Made by a program: the position numbers and the translations under genes. A DNA stretch of 64,000 nt from Pseudomonas sp. UBA6562. GTDB taxonomy: Bacteria; Pseudomonadota; Gammaproteobacteria; Pseudomonadales; Pseudomonadaceae. The notes under the pieces were generated by a model that did not search any database, was not told the origin of the DNA, and saw nothing but the letters and a program-made list of their open reading frames with translations. Below are positions 22,665 to 30,299 of this stretch, piece by piece; within the stretch, counting starts at the first letter, position 1; every line of letters begins with the position of its first letter. The stretch spans positions 1 to 64,000 of the forward strand of contig NZ_DJJS01000007.1 in the NCBI RefSeq assembly GCF_002434265.1. The letters run 5' to 3'.

Positions 22665-23087
22665 ATGGAAGACTTTCTGAGAGCCACCCAGAGCGCAGTT
22701 CTGGACGGCGAGGCCAAGGTGCTCGCGTCGAAGATGGGCGTTCCACATGTGAGCCTGCTGCAGCGTGCGAACCCTGACAACGACGCGCACCGGCTCACGA
22801 TCGAGCACCTCTTCGGGATTCTGCTTCACACCGGCGACATGCGTCCGCTGGCCGCGTTGGCGGCAGAGTTCGGCTTCGACCTGGTGGCGAAGGTCGCTCC
22901 ACAGCCTCAAGCGCTCACCGCGTCCCTGATCAACGTTGGGAAGGAGGTCGCAGACCTGACCATCGCCGTGCACAACGCGCTTGTGGACGAACACGTCAGC
23001 TCGTTCGAGAAAGCCCAGATCAAGGTTGAGATCGAGCATGTCCGGCAGAGCCTGGATGTGATGGCGGCATCTGTGAAAGCAGCCTAA
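22665..23087 (+). CDS. cII: Phage regulatory CII family protein
   Basis: 140 aa: MEDFLRATQSAVLDGEAKVLASKMGVPHVSLLQRANPDNDAHRLTIEHLFGILLHTGD. This matches the phage regulatory protein CII family (CP76 type), helix-turn-helix in the first 60 residues. Position after cro in the PR operon is that of lambda cII, controlling the lysis-lysogeny choice. Confidence 0.85.
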   Translation: MEDFLRATQSAVLDGEAKVLASKMGVPHVSLLQRANPDNDAHRLTIEHLFGILLHTGDMRPLAALAAEFGFDLVAKVAPQPQALTASLINVGKEVADLTIAVHNALVDEHVSSFEKAQIKVEIEHVRQSLDVMAASVKAA

Positions 23088-23102
23088 CGGCTGAGCAATA
23101 GG

Positions 23103-23130
23103 CACAAAAAAGCCGACGGGCAAGGTCGGC
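23103..23130 (-). terminator. Leftward terminator between cII and the O-like gene
   Basis: Stem gccgac/gtcggc (23112-23130) followed, on the minus strand, by TTTTTTGTGCC. Oriented against the cII-O transcript, as is the OOP terminator of lambda. No convincing separate leftward transcript is proven. Confidence 0.6.
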
Positions 23131-23160
23131 GATTTCGTTACAGCGTTCGTGAGAGGAATC

Positions 23161-24150
23161 ATGACAAATATCACCACACTTCGCAATACCGGGGGGTTTA
23201 CCCGGATGGACAACGACTTGATGGAGGCCCTGGCCACCGTCGACCTGCCGGCGCGTGAGCTCCGCGTGGTGATGGCGATCGCTCGCCAAACCATCGGCTA
23301 CCAGGTCGAGGCTAAGCGTCTCTCTGCTGACGATCTGGGCAAGCACACCAACATGCGCCGGGATGTCACCTCTAAGGCAATCAGCCACCTACTCGAGCGC
23401 CGCATCATCTTCCGCGTGGGTGGTAGCCGCGGCGATATCGGGATTTCCCCGATCAACGAGTGGGTGTTCTACGAAGTGAAAAAGACTGGTCTCAGTGAGA
23501 CCAAATCGTCTCACTCAGCCCAAATTGTCTCACTGGTGCCCAAGTCGAGTGAGACCAAAACGGCAACTTCCCATCTTTATACAAAGAAATCTCCCCTAGT
23601 AACTGTTCCTACGGAACAGATTACTGCCCCCCAGGGGGCTGAACCCACCCAGCCTGAGGCAACTGCGGTCTCGTTCAACGGCGAAGACTTCCAAGTCACC
23701 ACCGACCTGATCACCAAATGGGCCAGCGCCTATGCACCGATCGACGTTGAGGCAGAGATCAAGCGTGCAGCGGCCTGGGCCAGCGGCAGCAAGCCGAAGA
23801 AGGACTGGCGTCGCTTCCTGGTCAACTGGCTGGGCCGTGCGTTCAAGCGCAGCCCCAACGGTGCCAGCGAGGCCGGCGTGCCTGTCGACAAGATCATCGA
23901 GCTGTACCACCGGGTCTGCCCGAACCTGCCGGCGGTGACCGTGGCCACCGACCGCGTCCTGCGCAGCATGATCGCCGAGCGATGGAGCGAGTCGCCTGCC
24001 CATCAGAGCGGCCAGGGCTTCTGGCTTGGGTTCTTCCAGAAGGCCAACAACCGCAGCCAGGTGTTCTTCCGCGGGGCGAACGTCACGCCGCGCCTTGAGG
24101 CCCTGGTAAGCCGCGCTGTCTTCCGCGAAATCTCGGAGGCAGCCCAATGA
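23161..24150 (+). CDS. Replication initiator, lambda O-like
   Basis: 329 aa from ATG 23161 (GAGAGGAATC upstream). N-terminal winged-helix DNA-binding domain typical of phage replication protein O (GGFTRMDNDLMEALATVDLPARELRVVMAIARQTIGY, then KHTNMRRDVTSKAISHLLERRIIFRVG). The C-terminal half (after residue 170) would contact the helicase. The middle of the gene carries four iterons, so the origin lies inside its own initiator gene as in lambda. Overlaps the helicase start by 4 bp. Confidence 0.88.
   Translation: MTNITTLRNTGGFTRMDNDLMEALATVDLPARELRVVMAIARQTIGYQVEAKRLSADDLGKHTNMRRDVTSKAISHLLERRIIFRVGGSRGDIGISPINEWVFYEVKKTGLSETKSSHSAQIVSLVPKSSETKTATSHLYTKKSPLVTVPTEQITAPQGAEPTQPEATAVSFNGEDFQVTTDLITKWASAYAPIDVEAEIKRAAAWASGSKPKKDWRRFLVNWLGRAFKRSPNGASEAGVPVDKIIELYHRVCPNLPAVTVATDRVLRSMIAERWSESPAHQSGQGFWLGFFQKANNRSQVFFRGANVTPRLEALVSRAVFREISEAAQ
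23488..23559. other. Phage replication origin: four iterons in the O-like gene
   Basis: The octamer AGTGAGAC occurs at 23494-23501 (+), 23508-23515 (-), 23527-23534 (-) and 23548-23555 (+). The first copy is part of a perfect palindrome ggtctca-g-tgagacc (23488-23502). An A/T-rich run (TCTTTATACAAAGAAATC, from 23574) follows, as in lambda ori. Confidence 0.75.
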
Positions 24151-25487
24151 TGGACCTCCACAGCCTCGAGGCCGAACACGGCGTCCTGGGCGCGATGCTG
24201 CGCCAGCCGCACCTGATCGACGTCCTGTCCGATGACCTAGCCGCCGACGCCTTCGCATGGGATGACAACGCCGACCTGTACCGGCTGGTCCTGGAGCTGC
24301 ACGCCGATGGCCAACCGGTTGACCCGATCACGCTGGAATCGCGCCGCGGCGCGCTGCCGAGCGGCACCAAGACCTTCGGCTATGCCGCCGAGATCCTGAC
24401 CAACACGCCCAGCGTGGCAAACGCGAAGAGCTATGCCCAGATCATCCGGGATCGCGCTATCTGCCGGCAGCTGGCATCGGCCGCCGAGCGCATCAACGAA
24501 GTGGCCCATGAGCAGGCTAGCGTCGAGGACAAGGTGTCGTTGGCGCAGTCGATCGTGCTTGGCCTGGACGCCGCCGGCAAGGAAGGCGAGTGCCAGATGA
24601 TCGGCGACATCCTGGCTGATCACGTTGAGATCCTGCAGGAGCGCCTGGACCGCTTCGAACAGGGCGAGATCATGGATGGCCTGAGCACTGGCATTCTCGA
24701 CCTCGACAAATACACCCAGGGCCTGAAACCGGGCCAGATGATCGTGATCGCGGGTCGCCCGGCGATGGGCAAGACCACGCTGGCGATGAACGTGGCCGCA
24801 GACGTCGCCGTTGGGCAGAAGAAGCCGGTGCTGGTCGTCAGCCTGGAGATGAGCAAGACCCAGCTGATGGATCGTCTGCTTGCGGCCGTCGGCGGTATCC
24901 CGTTGCCGGCGCTGAAGTCGGGCGTGTGCGCTGCCGACCATGTGACTGAATTGAATGCCGCCACCCTGAAGCTGCGTGACGCGCCGCTCTGCGTCTCCGA
25001 TGTGCCGGTGATGACCATGCCGCGCATCCGATCCATCGCCCGGCGCCAGTCGCACCGCATGGGCGGCCTGAGTCTGATCGTCATCGACTACCTCGGCCTA
25101 GTGGAAGGCGAGGGCAAGGGCCGCACCGAAGACGTCACCGCCATGTCGCGCCAGATCAAGCTGCTGGCGCGCGAGATGGGATGCCCGGTGATCATCCTGT
25201 CGCAGCTGAACCGCGGCTGCGAATCCCGCCCCGACAAGCGCCCGGTACTGAGCGACCTGCGCGAGTCCGGCGCCATCGAGCAAGACGCCGACATCGTGAT
25301 GTTCGTGTACCGCGACGAAGTGTACCACCCGAACACCCAGGACAAGGGCATTGGCGAAATCCTCATCCGCAAGAACCGCGATGGCGAGATCGGCACAGTG
25401 CCCACGGTCTTCCAGGGCGATCGCTCCCGCTTCATTCCTCTGGCGGCCCGGTCCAGCCAGGCAAACGTCGTGCAGGTGAATTTCTGA
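24147..25487 (+). CDS. DnaB-type replicative helicase
   Basis: 446 aa. The N-terminal DnaB interaction domain (LEAEHGVLGAMLRQPHLID) is followed by a linker helix and a RecA-like ATPase. Walker A is GRPAMGKTT (203-211), then SLEMSKTQLMDR (motif H1a), Walker B LIVIDYLGL and the arginine-finger region GEILIRKNRDGEIGTV. It replaces host DnaB at the phage origin, so no lambda P-type loader is needed. Overlaps the initiator by 4 bp and the following nuclease gene by 1 bp. Confidence 0.95.
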   Translation: MMDLHSLEAEHGVLGAMLRQPHLIDVLSDDLAADAFAWDDNADLYRLVLELHADGQPVDPITLESRRGALPSGTKTFGYAAEILTNTPSVANAKSYAQIIRDRAICRQLASAAERINEVAHEQASVEDKVSLAQSIVLGLDAAGKEGECQMIGDILADHVEILQERLDRFEQGEIMDGLSTGILDLDKYTQGLKPGQMIVIAGRPAMGKTTLAMNVAADVAVGQKKPVLVVSLEMSKTQLMDRLLAAVGGIPLPALKSGVCAADHVTELNAATLKLRDAPLCVSDVPVMTMPRIRSIARRQSHRMGGLSLIVIDYLGLVEGEGKGRTEDVTAMSRQIKLLAREMGCPVIILSQLNRGCESRPDKRPVLSDLRESGAIEQDADIVMFVYRDEVYHPNTQDKGIGEILIRKNRDGEIGTVPTVFQGDRSRFIPLAARSSQANVVQVNF

Positions 25488-26140
25488 TGAGACAGCGCAG
25501 AACGATCTACCACCACCATGGCTACCGGCTTCGCTCGTACACCGAACTGATGTGGGCTCGGCTGCTGGACTCGGTCGGGATTTTTTACCTCTACGAACCG
25601 GACCTGGTCCGCGTCGATGACGGTTACTACCTGCCGGACTTCTGGCTGCCCCATGTCGGCTGCTACCTCGAAGTCAAAGGCGTTGCCCCGACGCCCGAGG
25701 AGATCGAGAAGGCGGACGCCGTCATGGCTCGCACCGGCAAGGAGGTGTTCTTCCTGGTGGGCCGGCCACATGCCGACGGCGGCGGCCTGTTCAATTGCGG
25801 CCTGCTGATGCGCGGCGCGCGTGGCTGGCACAGCAACATTTCGCCCATCGACCTGCAGCGCCTGGTGCGGGACCACGTCAGCACCGTCATGGCTTCCCTG
25901 ATGACCTGCGCGGTGATGGACAACGAGATGGACTACGTCCGCCCGGTGGTCGACTGCCTCGAGGAGATGTTCTTGAAGCTGGCCGATCGATCCGAGATGG
26001 AGCGAGTTCTGCGCGAAATCCACGGGCCGTTGAACGCCCAGCGCCTGACCGACGCGCCGGAGCCGACTGTCTGCGAGAAGGGCGTAAAGGCCTTCCTCGA
26101 CCGCCAGCAGTTCCGGACATCCCAGCGAGGTGCTGCATGA
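25487..26140 (+). CDS. PD-(D/E)XK nuclease family protein
   Basis: 217 aa from ATG 25487 (TGATG overlap with the helicase stop). The N-terminal 120 residues show the fold and metal ligands of PD-(D/E)XK nucleases: Glu20 in SYTELMWARLLD, Asp51 in YYLPDFWLP and Glu62-x-Lys64 in CYLEVKG. This resembles T7 endonuclease I/VRR-type nucleases. The C-terminal part is helical and unrecognised. Coupled to the helicase, it may process replication or recombination intermediates. Confidence 0.75.
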   Translation: MRQRRTIYHHHGYRLRSYTELMWARLLDSVGIFYLYEPDLVRVDDGYYLPDFWLPHVGCYLEVKGVAPTPEEIEKADAVMARTGKEVFFLVGRPHADGGGLFNCGLLMRGARGWHSNISPIDLQRLVRDHVSTVMASLMTCAVMDNEMDYVRPVVDCLEEMFLKLADRSEMERVLREIHGPLNAQRLTDAPEPTVCEKGVKAFLDRQQFRTSQRGAA

Positions 26141-26229
26141 ACCGTATCCCCACCACTGCGCCCGCTGCCCGAGCGCAGTTGCTGGCCAAGTACAAGCGCG
26201 GGCCTGTGGCCGGCAAGGAGTGCAAGTGA
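26137..26229 (+). CDS. 30-aa peptide
   Basis: MNRIPTTAPAARAQLLAKYKRGPVAGKECK. Overlaps the nuclease stop as ATGA and the next start as TGATG. Basic, unstructured; supported only by coupling. Confidence 0.45.
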   Translation: MNRIPTTAPAARAQLLAKYKRGPVAGKECK

Positions 26230-26414
26230 TGATGCGAGCAACCCCAGTATCCATGCGGCGAGCACTCGAAGCCGCGCGCACCTATGCCGAGCATGGCGTG
26301 TTGTTCGTGCCGGTCCCGGTGCTCAACGAAGCCGACCAGGCCGACTTGGTTCGCCAAGTGGATGAGCGTCTTGAGCGAATGGCTACGCAGGCCGAAGCCG
26401 AGGAGCAGCACTGA
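26229..26414 (+). CDS. DUF1382 family protein
   Basis: 61 aa: MMRATPVSMRRALEAARTYAEHGVLFVPVPVLNEADQADLVRQVDERLER matches the small DUF1382 phage family (ALEAAK..AE.GVLFVPVPVLN). Function unknown. Overlaps on both sides. Confidence 0.75.
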   Translation: MMRATPVSMRRALEAARTYAEHGVLFVPVPVLNEADQADLVRQVDERLERMATQAEAEEQH

Positions 26415-26698
26415 TGGACACCAACAAGATGCGCGAGAGATTCGAGGCCTGGGTTGTTTCATCTGGGCTGACTGATATCGGACTGGATCTTAGTCGCGGT
26501 AACCACGACTCCTACAAATCGAACACGGTCCATTGGCTCTATTGCGGCTATGTGGATGCCTGGAAGGAATCCCGCGAGGCCGTGGCAGTGGATCTGCCTA
26601 CCAAAGCCTGCATCCGCACCAACGAGTACACGCCATTCGAGGTGGTCGATGTGTGCCGCGAGGCCATCGAGAACCAGGGCCTGAAGGTGACCCCATGA
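26414..26698 (+). CDS. Phage protein, unknown
   Basis: 94 aa (MDTNKMRERFEAWVVSSGLTDIGLDLSRG...YCGYVDAWKESREAV). The N-terminus RERFEAWV and W..GYVDAWKES pattern is shared by many small phage early proteins of unknown role. Starts 1 base into the preceding stop region and overlaps the next gene by 4 bp. Confidence 0.7.
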   Translation: MDTNKMRERFEAWVVSSGLTDIGLDLSRGNHDSYKSNTVHWLYCGYVDAWKESREAVAVDLPTKACIRTNEYTPFEVVDVCREAIENQGLKVTP

Positions 26699-26826
26699 AG
26701 CGCACTTGGACCATAACCGTAGGCACCCACCGTTTCTCGATGGTGCTGTTGGAGCAGGCCCTGGATCACGCCGGGGCGCTGCGTGAGGCTCGGATGATCT
26801 GGCCGGCGTGTGAGGTGGCGGCATGA
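26695..26826 (+). CDS. 43-aa phage peptide
   Basis: MKRTWTITVGTHRFSMVLLEQALDHAGALREARMIWPACEVAA. Linked by ATGA overlaps to both neighbours. Small mixed alpha/beta peptide with no family assigned. Confidence 0.55.
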   Translation: MKRTWTITVGTHRFSMVLLEQALDHAGALREARMIWPACEVAA

Positions 26827-27119
26827 GGCAATGGGATACGAAACGTCAGTTCAAGCCTGACTACAGAGGGATTGCGCGAATGGTTTTCTGCGGAATACCA
26901 ATGGCTGCCGAGCACGGGAGCTGGGCTTACGGCTTGCGAATGTTGCTCGAGGCAATGGGCATTCTGTCTCGCGCCATCGGGAACATGCTTCTCGCCATAG
27001 CGCTCCTGGCGCTTGCCCCAATAGCGTTCCCGCTGATCTGCCTTTTGTGCAAGCTCGCTGCCCGCAGCCGCAGGCTCGCTTACCTACGCCGCATGCGCGC
27101 AGCTGATGAGGATTTCTGA
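26823..27119 (+). CDS. Small membrane protein, unknown
   Basis: 98 aa with a soluble N-terminus and one or two hydrophobic helices (MGILSRAIGNMLLAIALLALAPIAFPLICLLCKLA), then a basic tail (RSRRLAYLRRMRA). Sits in the nin-like region; no family recognised. Confidence 0.65.
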   Translation: MRQWDTKRQFKPDYRGIARMVFCGIPMAAEHGSWAYGLRMLLEAMGILSRAIGNMLLAIALLALAPIAFPLICLLCKLAARSRRLAYLRRMRAADEDF

Positions 27120-27120
27120 T

Positions 27121-27591
27121 ATGGCCGAAAGGATCAGCGTCAATTGCCAGGCCAAGCTCTCGGAGGCGGTAACCATGCTCACCAGCATGTACCGCGACAA
27201 GAAATTCGTGGTGGTCAGCCTGCGCCCAGGCAAGGACCGCACCCTGGACCAGAACGCGCTGTGGTTCGCCTTCTACAAGCGCATCGCGGAGATGACCCAG
27301 ATCGGCGACGCGGCCGACGCCCGGCGCTACTGCAAGCTGCACATCGGCGTGCAGATCCTGCTGAACGAAGACGCCGAGTTCCAGCAGGCCTGGTACCGGG
27401 TCATGCGCCACCTGCCGTACGAGGAGAAGCTGGCGATGATGGGCGAGTGCAAGCTCTTCGGCCCGGACGGGTTCCCGGTGACCAGCTTGTTCAATCGCGC
27501 CCAAGGCGTGGCCTACACCGACCGCATCCTGGCCGAGTTCACGGCTAAGGGCGTGTTCTTCGGCGACTTGGTGGGCGAGGTGGCGGCATGA
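27121..27591 (+). CDS. ninB: NinB/YbcN-like recombination protein
   Basis: 156 aa from ATG 27121 (GAGGA upstream). KKFVVVSLRPGKDRTLDQNALWFAFYKRI is the NinB signature segment (R-S/T-LDQN). NinB (Orf) of lambda is a recombination mediator that helps load annealing proteins on SSB-coated DNA. Followed by YbcO-like and RusA genes, the same order as in the DLP12 prophage. Confidence 0.7.
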   Translation: MAERISVNCQAKLSEAVTMLTSMYRDKKFVVVSLRPGKDRTLDQNALWFAFYKRIAEMTQIGDAADARRYCKLHIGVQILLNEDAEFQQAWYRVMRHLPYEEKLAMMGECKLFGPDGFPVTSLFNRAQGVAYTDRILAEFTAKGVFFGDLVGEVAA

Positions 27592-27890
27592 GGGTCGTGA
27601 GCAAGAAGGTCCGCGACAGCGCCCGTGGTCAGGACTGTGCCGTTCGAATTCCGGGCACCTGCAACTTCAACCCGGAAACGACTGTGCTGGCGCACCTGCC
27701 ATGCGGCCAGAAGGGCATGGGCATGAAGGGCTTCGACACCGTGGCGGTCTACGCCTGTTCGAGTTGCCACGATGTTCTGGACGGGCGCGGGCGGGGCGAG
27801 GTGGATTGGTCGGACATGCCCAGGGCTATCGCGGAGACGCATGAGGCCCTGATCCGCGCCGGGCTGATGACGGTCAAGGGGGCGGCATGA
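27588..27890 (+). CDS. DUF1364/YbcO-like putative nuclease
   Basis: 100 aa. Cys-rich pattern CAVRIPGTCNFNPETTVLAHL...GMGMKGFDTVAVYACSSCHDVLDGR is DUF1364, which includes YbcO, an HNH-type nuclease of DLP12. Overlaps both NinB and RusA genes by 4 bp. Confidence 0.75.
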   Translation: MRVVSKKVRDSARGQDCAVRIPGTCNFNPETTVLAHLPCGQKGMGMKGFDTVAVYACSSCHDVLDGRGRGEVDWSDMPRAIAETHEALIRAGLMTVKGAA

Positions 27891-28249
27891 ACCAGGTAGT
27901 TCTTCTCCCTTGGCCGCCGGCCGTATGCAGCCCCAATGCACGGGTGCACTGGTCGAAAAAGAGCAGGGCGGCCAAGGCCTATCGAGCGGCGTGCCACGTG
28001 CTCGCCAAGCAGGCCGGCCTGCAAACGCCCGCAGGCCAGGCGCTGCTGGTGGTCGAGTTCGTGCCGCCCGACCGCCGCCGGCGCGACGACGACAACCTGC
28101 TGGCCATGTTCAAAGCAGGCCGTGATGGACTGGCAGACGCCCTGGGCATCGACGACAACGTGTTCGCCACCCAAATCCGGGTAAGCAAGGAAACCACCAA
28201 GGGCGGCGCTGTGCGCGTCCGTATCGAGCCGATGGAGGCCGCAGCATGA
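27887..28249 (+). CDS. rusA: RusA-type Holliday junction resolvase
   Basis: 120 aa. The aspartate cluster that binds metal (DRRRRDDDNLLAMFKAGRDGLADALGIDDN, residues 62-91) is intact and the N-terminal PWPPAVCSPNARVHW fits RusA. Resolves four-way junctions made during phage recombination. Part of the NinB-YbcO-RusA set. Confidence 0.92.
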   Translation: MNQVVLLPWPPAVCSPNARVHWSKKSRAAKAYRAACHVLAKQAGLQTPAGQALLVVEFVPPDRRRRDDDNLLAMFKAGRDGLADALGIDDNVFATQIRVSKETTKGGAVRVRIEPMEAAA

Positions 28250-28836
28250 AATTGAACAGCGCACGCCAAGCCTGGCACGACTGTCTGTACACCGCCTGGG
28301 ACAGCCAGGGCGCCTTCATCGAGAACCTGGGCCTGCTCGGCGCCATGGTCCAGACCACGCAGAAGCAGCGCAAGGCGAGCCATGCCATGCACCAGGCTCT
28401 GGCCGGTTGCATCCAACAGGCCATCGGCACGCTGCCGCAGTCGCTGCGGGCGTTCGGCAGCTGGATGTACAACCCGGTCGAGAACGACGACGACCGCGAG
28501 CTGGCCGAAGAGCTGGTGTTCGTGACCGCCTACAACGCCGGGCCGAAGATGTACGCCAAGAAATTCGAGAAGGCGCGCATGGTCGCCGCCGGCGTGCTGT
28601 ACCGGTACCGCCGTATGCACCAGGGTGGACAGAGCGAAGGCATCGACCCGTGCCCAACGCCTGAGGTGTTCCGCGCGTGCCTGCTGGCCATCCACGGCCT
28701 GGAACTGTCGTCCGAGCAGTGGGGCAGGGAATGGGAGGGGTTCATCGACGCCTGTTTCGCCGCGTGCAACGACCTTGATCGTGACGCACTGGTGCCAATT
28801 TCACGGGTGTTGAAAGAGATGAAAATGGCCGCTTGA
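28246..28836 (+). CDS. Protein in the antiterminator-Q position, family not recognised
   Basis: 196 aa, mostly helical: MKLNSARQAWHDCLYTAWDSQGAFIENLG, then KKFEKARMVAAGVLYRYRRMHQGG. No zinc-finger motif of classic Q proteins is evident. Position immediately after rusA, followed at once by a candidate late promoter and a strong terminator, is exactly that of Q (quuD in DLP12). A late-gene activator role is inferred from position only. Confidence 0.5.
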   Translation: MKLNSARQAWHDCLYTAWDSQGAFIENLGLLGAMVQTTQKQRKASHAMHQALAGCIQQAIGTLPQSLRAFGSWMYNPVENDDDRELAEELVFVTAYNAGPKMYAKKFEKARMVAAGVLYRYRRMHQGGQSEGIDPCPTPEVFRACLLAIHGLELSSEQWGREWEGFIDACFAACNDLDRDALVPISRVLKEMKMAA

Positions 28837-28861
28837 CGAATTGTCCGGCTGGTGACACTAT
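28833..28861 (+). promoter_or_regulatory. Candidate late promoter PR'
   Basis: TTGACG (28833-28838), 17 bp, extended -10 TGA-CACTAT (28853-28861). It starts within the stop region of the Q-position gene and lies about 45 bp upstream of a strong terminator, the lambda tR' arrangement. Confidence 0.5.
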
Positions 28862-28904
28862 TTCGCCATTCTGACAATTTTGCCTTTGGCAAACGCATCA
28901 CAAG

Positions 28905-28929
28905 ACCCGGCCCTCGCGCCGGGTTTTTT
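28905..28929 (+). terminator. tR'-like terminator
   Basis: Stem acccggc/gccgggt with CCTCGC loop followed by TTTTTT. Placed just after the candidate late promoter, where an antiterminator would act to release late transcription. Confidence 0.85.
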
Positions 28930-28952
28930 GTTGCCCGCACACAAGGCCCCGT

Positions 28953-29072
28953 ATGGCTCGATCAACCTGTTGGAGCCTGCTGGTCCTCGGCCTGGCGATG
29001 CTCAACTACGTCATGCACCGCGCCTTTTTCATCCAGCTTGAAACAGCGCGACACAGAATGGCCCTCGGCTAA
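28953..29072 (+). CDS. 39-aa single-span membrane peptide
   Basis: MARSTCWSLLVLGLAMLNYVMHRAFFIQLETARHRMALG: one hydrophobic helix. AAGG at moderate distance upstream. First possible ORF after the late terminator; coding status uncertain. Confidence 0.4.
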   Translation: MARSTCWSLLVLGLAMLNYVMHRAFFIQLETARHRMALG

Positions 29073-29270
29073 TGGATTGAGGTATCGAGTTTGGTTAAGA
29101 TGTGCTCAAGTATTTGAGTCATCATGAGGCAGCGGCGCTGCCTCCACATCAGAAGTACTGAACTGCGGTGTGATTTGTTGATCCTGTCCGGCGGTCAGAT
29201 AAGTATTTACTCAGATTTATAAAGCGCATACTCAGAATGGCTCGAATTTTTGAGCCATTGAGAGGTGCTT
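29073..29270 (+). promoter_or_regulatory. AT-rich noncoding leader of a small cassette
   Basis: Holds a GC-rich palindrome gaggcagcg-g-cgctgcctc (29126-29144), a possible promoter (TTGTTG, 17 bp, GATAAG near 29175-29205) and a hairpin aatggctc/gagccatt (29236-29259) just before the ribosome site of the next gene. The hairpin could gate translation. Confidence 0.4.
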
Positions 29271-29486
29271 ATGAAAATTACTCATAGTAGTCCGGCAGTA
29301 ATTGCGAGACGTAATACTGACCCGGAGCCTGAGAATGATCCGGAAGAAAATAATAAATCACATCCTGAGGATCGGGACGATTACGTCGATTACGAAATAA
29401 GATACCAACCATTGTCCCCTGAGCAACGAAAAGCTGCCAACTGGGCGCATCCCACAAGGCGCTGGGATGCTCAGCTCATCCACTGA
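29271..29486 (+). CDS. Small acidic protein, unknown
   Basis: 71 aa: MKITHSSPAVIARRNTDPEPENDPEENNKSHPEDRDDYVDYEIRYQPLSPEQRKA. Likely disordered, highly acidic centre. GAGAGG upstream of ATG 29271. AT-richer than neighbouring genes, so probably a moron. Confidence 0.55.
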   Translation: MKITHSSPAVIARRNTDPEPENDPEENNKSHPEDRDDYVDYEIRYQPLSPEQRKAANWAHPTRRWDAQLIH

Positions 29487-29539
29487 GTTAGAAATCGAAG
29501 TGTTTCCACCTAAAAATGGCTTAGGCAGCATGGGGATTT

Positions 29540-29707
29540 ATGAAAGAAAAAAATGTTAAAGGCTTTCCAGATGCGCAAGATGGTACTCCTGGATCCGATA
29601 AAAAGGATGATGCGCAAAAAGGCAAGCAGATTGGGCGCGCCTCGAAGGCCGAGTTGTATAGCCATCAAGATAAAACCGAGAGTATCGAACAAAAGCGCAC
29701 GCCCTGA
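29540..29707 (+). CDS. 55-aa charged protein, unknown
   Basis: MKEKNVKGFPDAQDGTPGSDKKDDAQKGKQIGRASKAELY..., lysine/aspartate-rich and disordered, preceded by GGGGAT. Together with the previous gene it forms a small AT-rich cassette ended by a terminator at 29768. Confidence 0.5.
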   Translation: MKEKNVKGFPDAQDGTPGSDKKDDAQKGKQIGRASKAELYSHQDKTESIEQKRTP

Positions 29708-29767
29708 AGTTACAAGGGTAAGTATTACTGGACGCTGGTGCTGTAAATAATGCGTTTCTTGGAAGAT

Positions 29768-29791
29768 AAACCGCCTACGGGCGGTTTTTTG
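29768..29791 (+). terminator. Terminator of the AT-rich cassette
   Basis: Stem accgcc/ggcggt with a four-base TACG loop, followed by TTTTTT. It separates the cassette from the holin genes. Confidence 0.8.
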
Positions 29792-29972
29792 CTTTCGCAT
29801 ATTTTCAAGATTTTATTCGTGGCTGCTATCGGTAGCGAATTATTATTACGGTGAATGGCATGGACTCAACTGATTAGACCCAAGCGCGGTCACCTTGCTG
29901 AACGGGCTAGCATCTCAAAGCCACAGCAGACCCCAGGTCTGGTTTTATTTCACGCTTGCTGAGAGGTCGAGC

Positions 29973-30299
29973 ATGGAGTTTTTTCACCGCCTGCTCGAGA
30001 AGGCTGACTTGGCTATCGCTGGTCTGCTCGGTGCCCTGGTAGCCACGCGCTGGCACAAGGACGATCTGCTCGACAGGAAGGCCTGGCTGCTCTTCCTGCT
30101 CACCGGCATGGCCTGCGCCCACTACCTGACCGGCATGGTCAGTGCCTACTTCGGCATCACCGAGCCGCGTAGTGTCGCTGGCGTTGGTTTCCTGCTGGGC
30201 ACCTTCGGCGGATCGCTGATCGCCGCCATCACCCGCGCCATCAAGGCCGCTGATCTCTGGTCTGTCATCAGGTCCAAGTTCGGAGGGCCGAACCCATGA
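29973..30299 (+). CDS. Putative holin
   Basis: 108 aa from ATG 29973 (GAGAGG upstream). MEFFHRLLEKADLAIAGLLGALVATRW, then two or three hydrophobic helices (LLFLLTGMACAHYLTGMVSAYFG; VGFLLGTFGGSLIAAITRA). The layout is that of a class I/II phage holin found at the start of the late operon in Pseudomonas siphophages. It is about 29 kb away from the endolysin gene. Confidence 0.75.
   Translation: MEFFHRLLEKADLAIAGLLGALVATRWHKDDLLDRKAWLLFLLTGMACAHYLTGMVSAYFGITEPRSVAGVGFLLGTFGGSLIAAITRAIKAADLWSVIRSKFGGPNP

Noticed and set aside
3485..23150. rRNA genes or classic riboswitches
   Set aside because: No matching conserved core was recognised in the intergenic regions; the structured leader at 18011 fits no class I know.
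25181..25486. N-terminal extension of the nuclease gene into the helicase gene
   Set aside because: The extension is an Arg/Pro-rich out-of-frame reading of the helicase; ATG 25487 gives the conserved protein and normal 1-bp coupling.
28852..29127. 91-aa plus-strand frame after the Q-position gene
   Set aside because: It reads straight through a strong rho-independent terminator and has low-quality composition; the short ORF at 28953 in another frame is somewhat more plausible.
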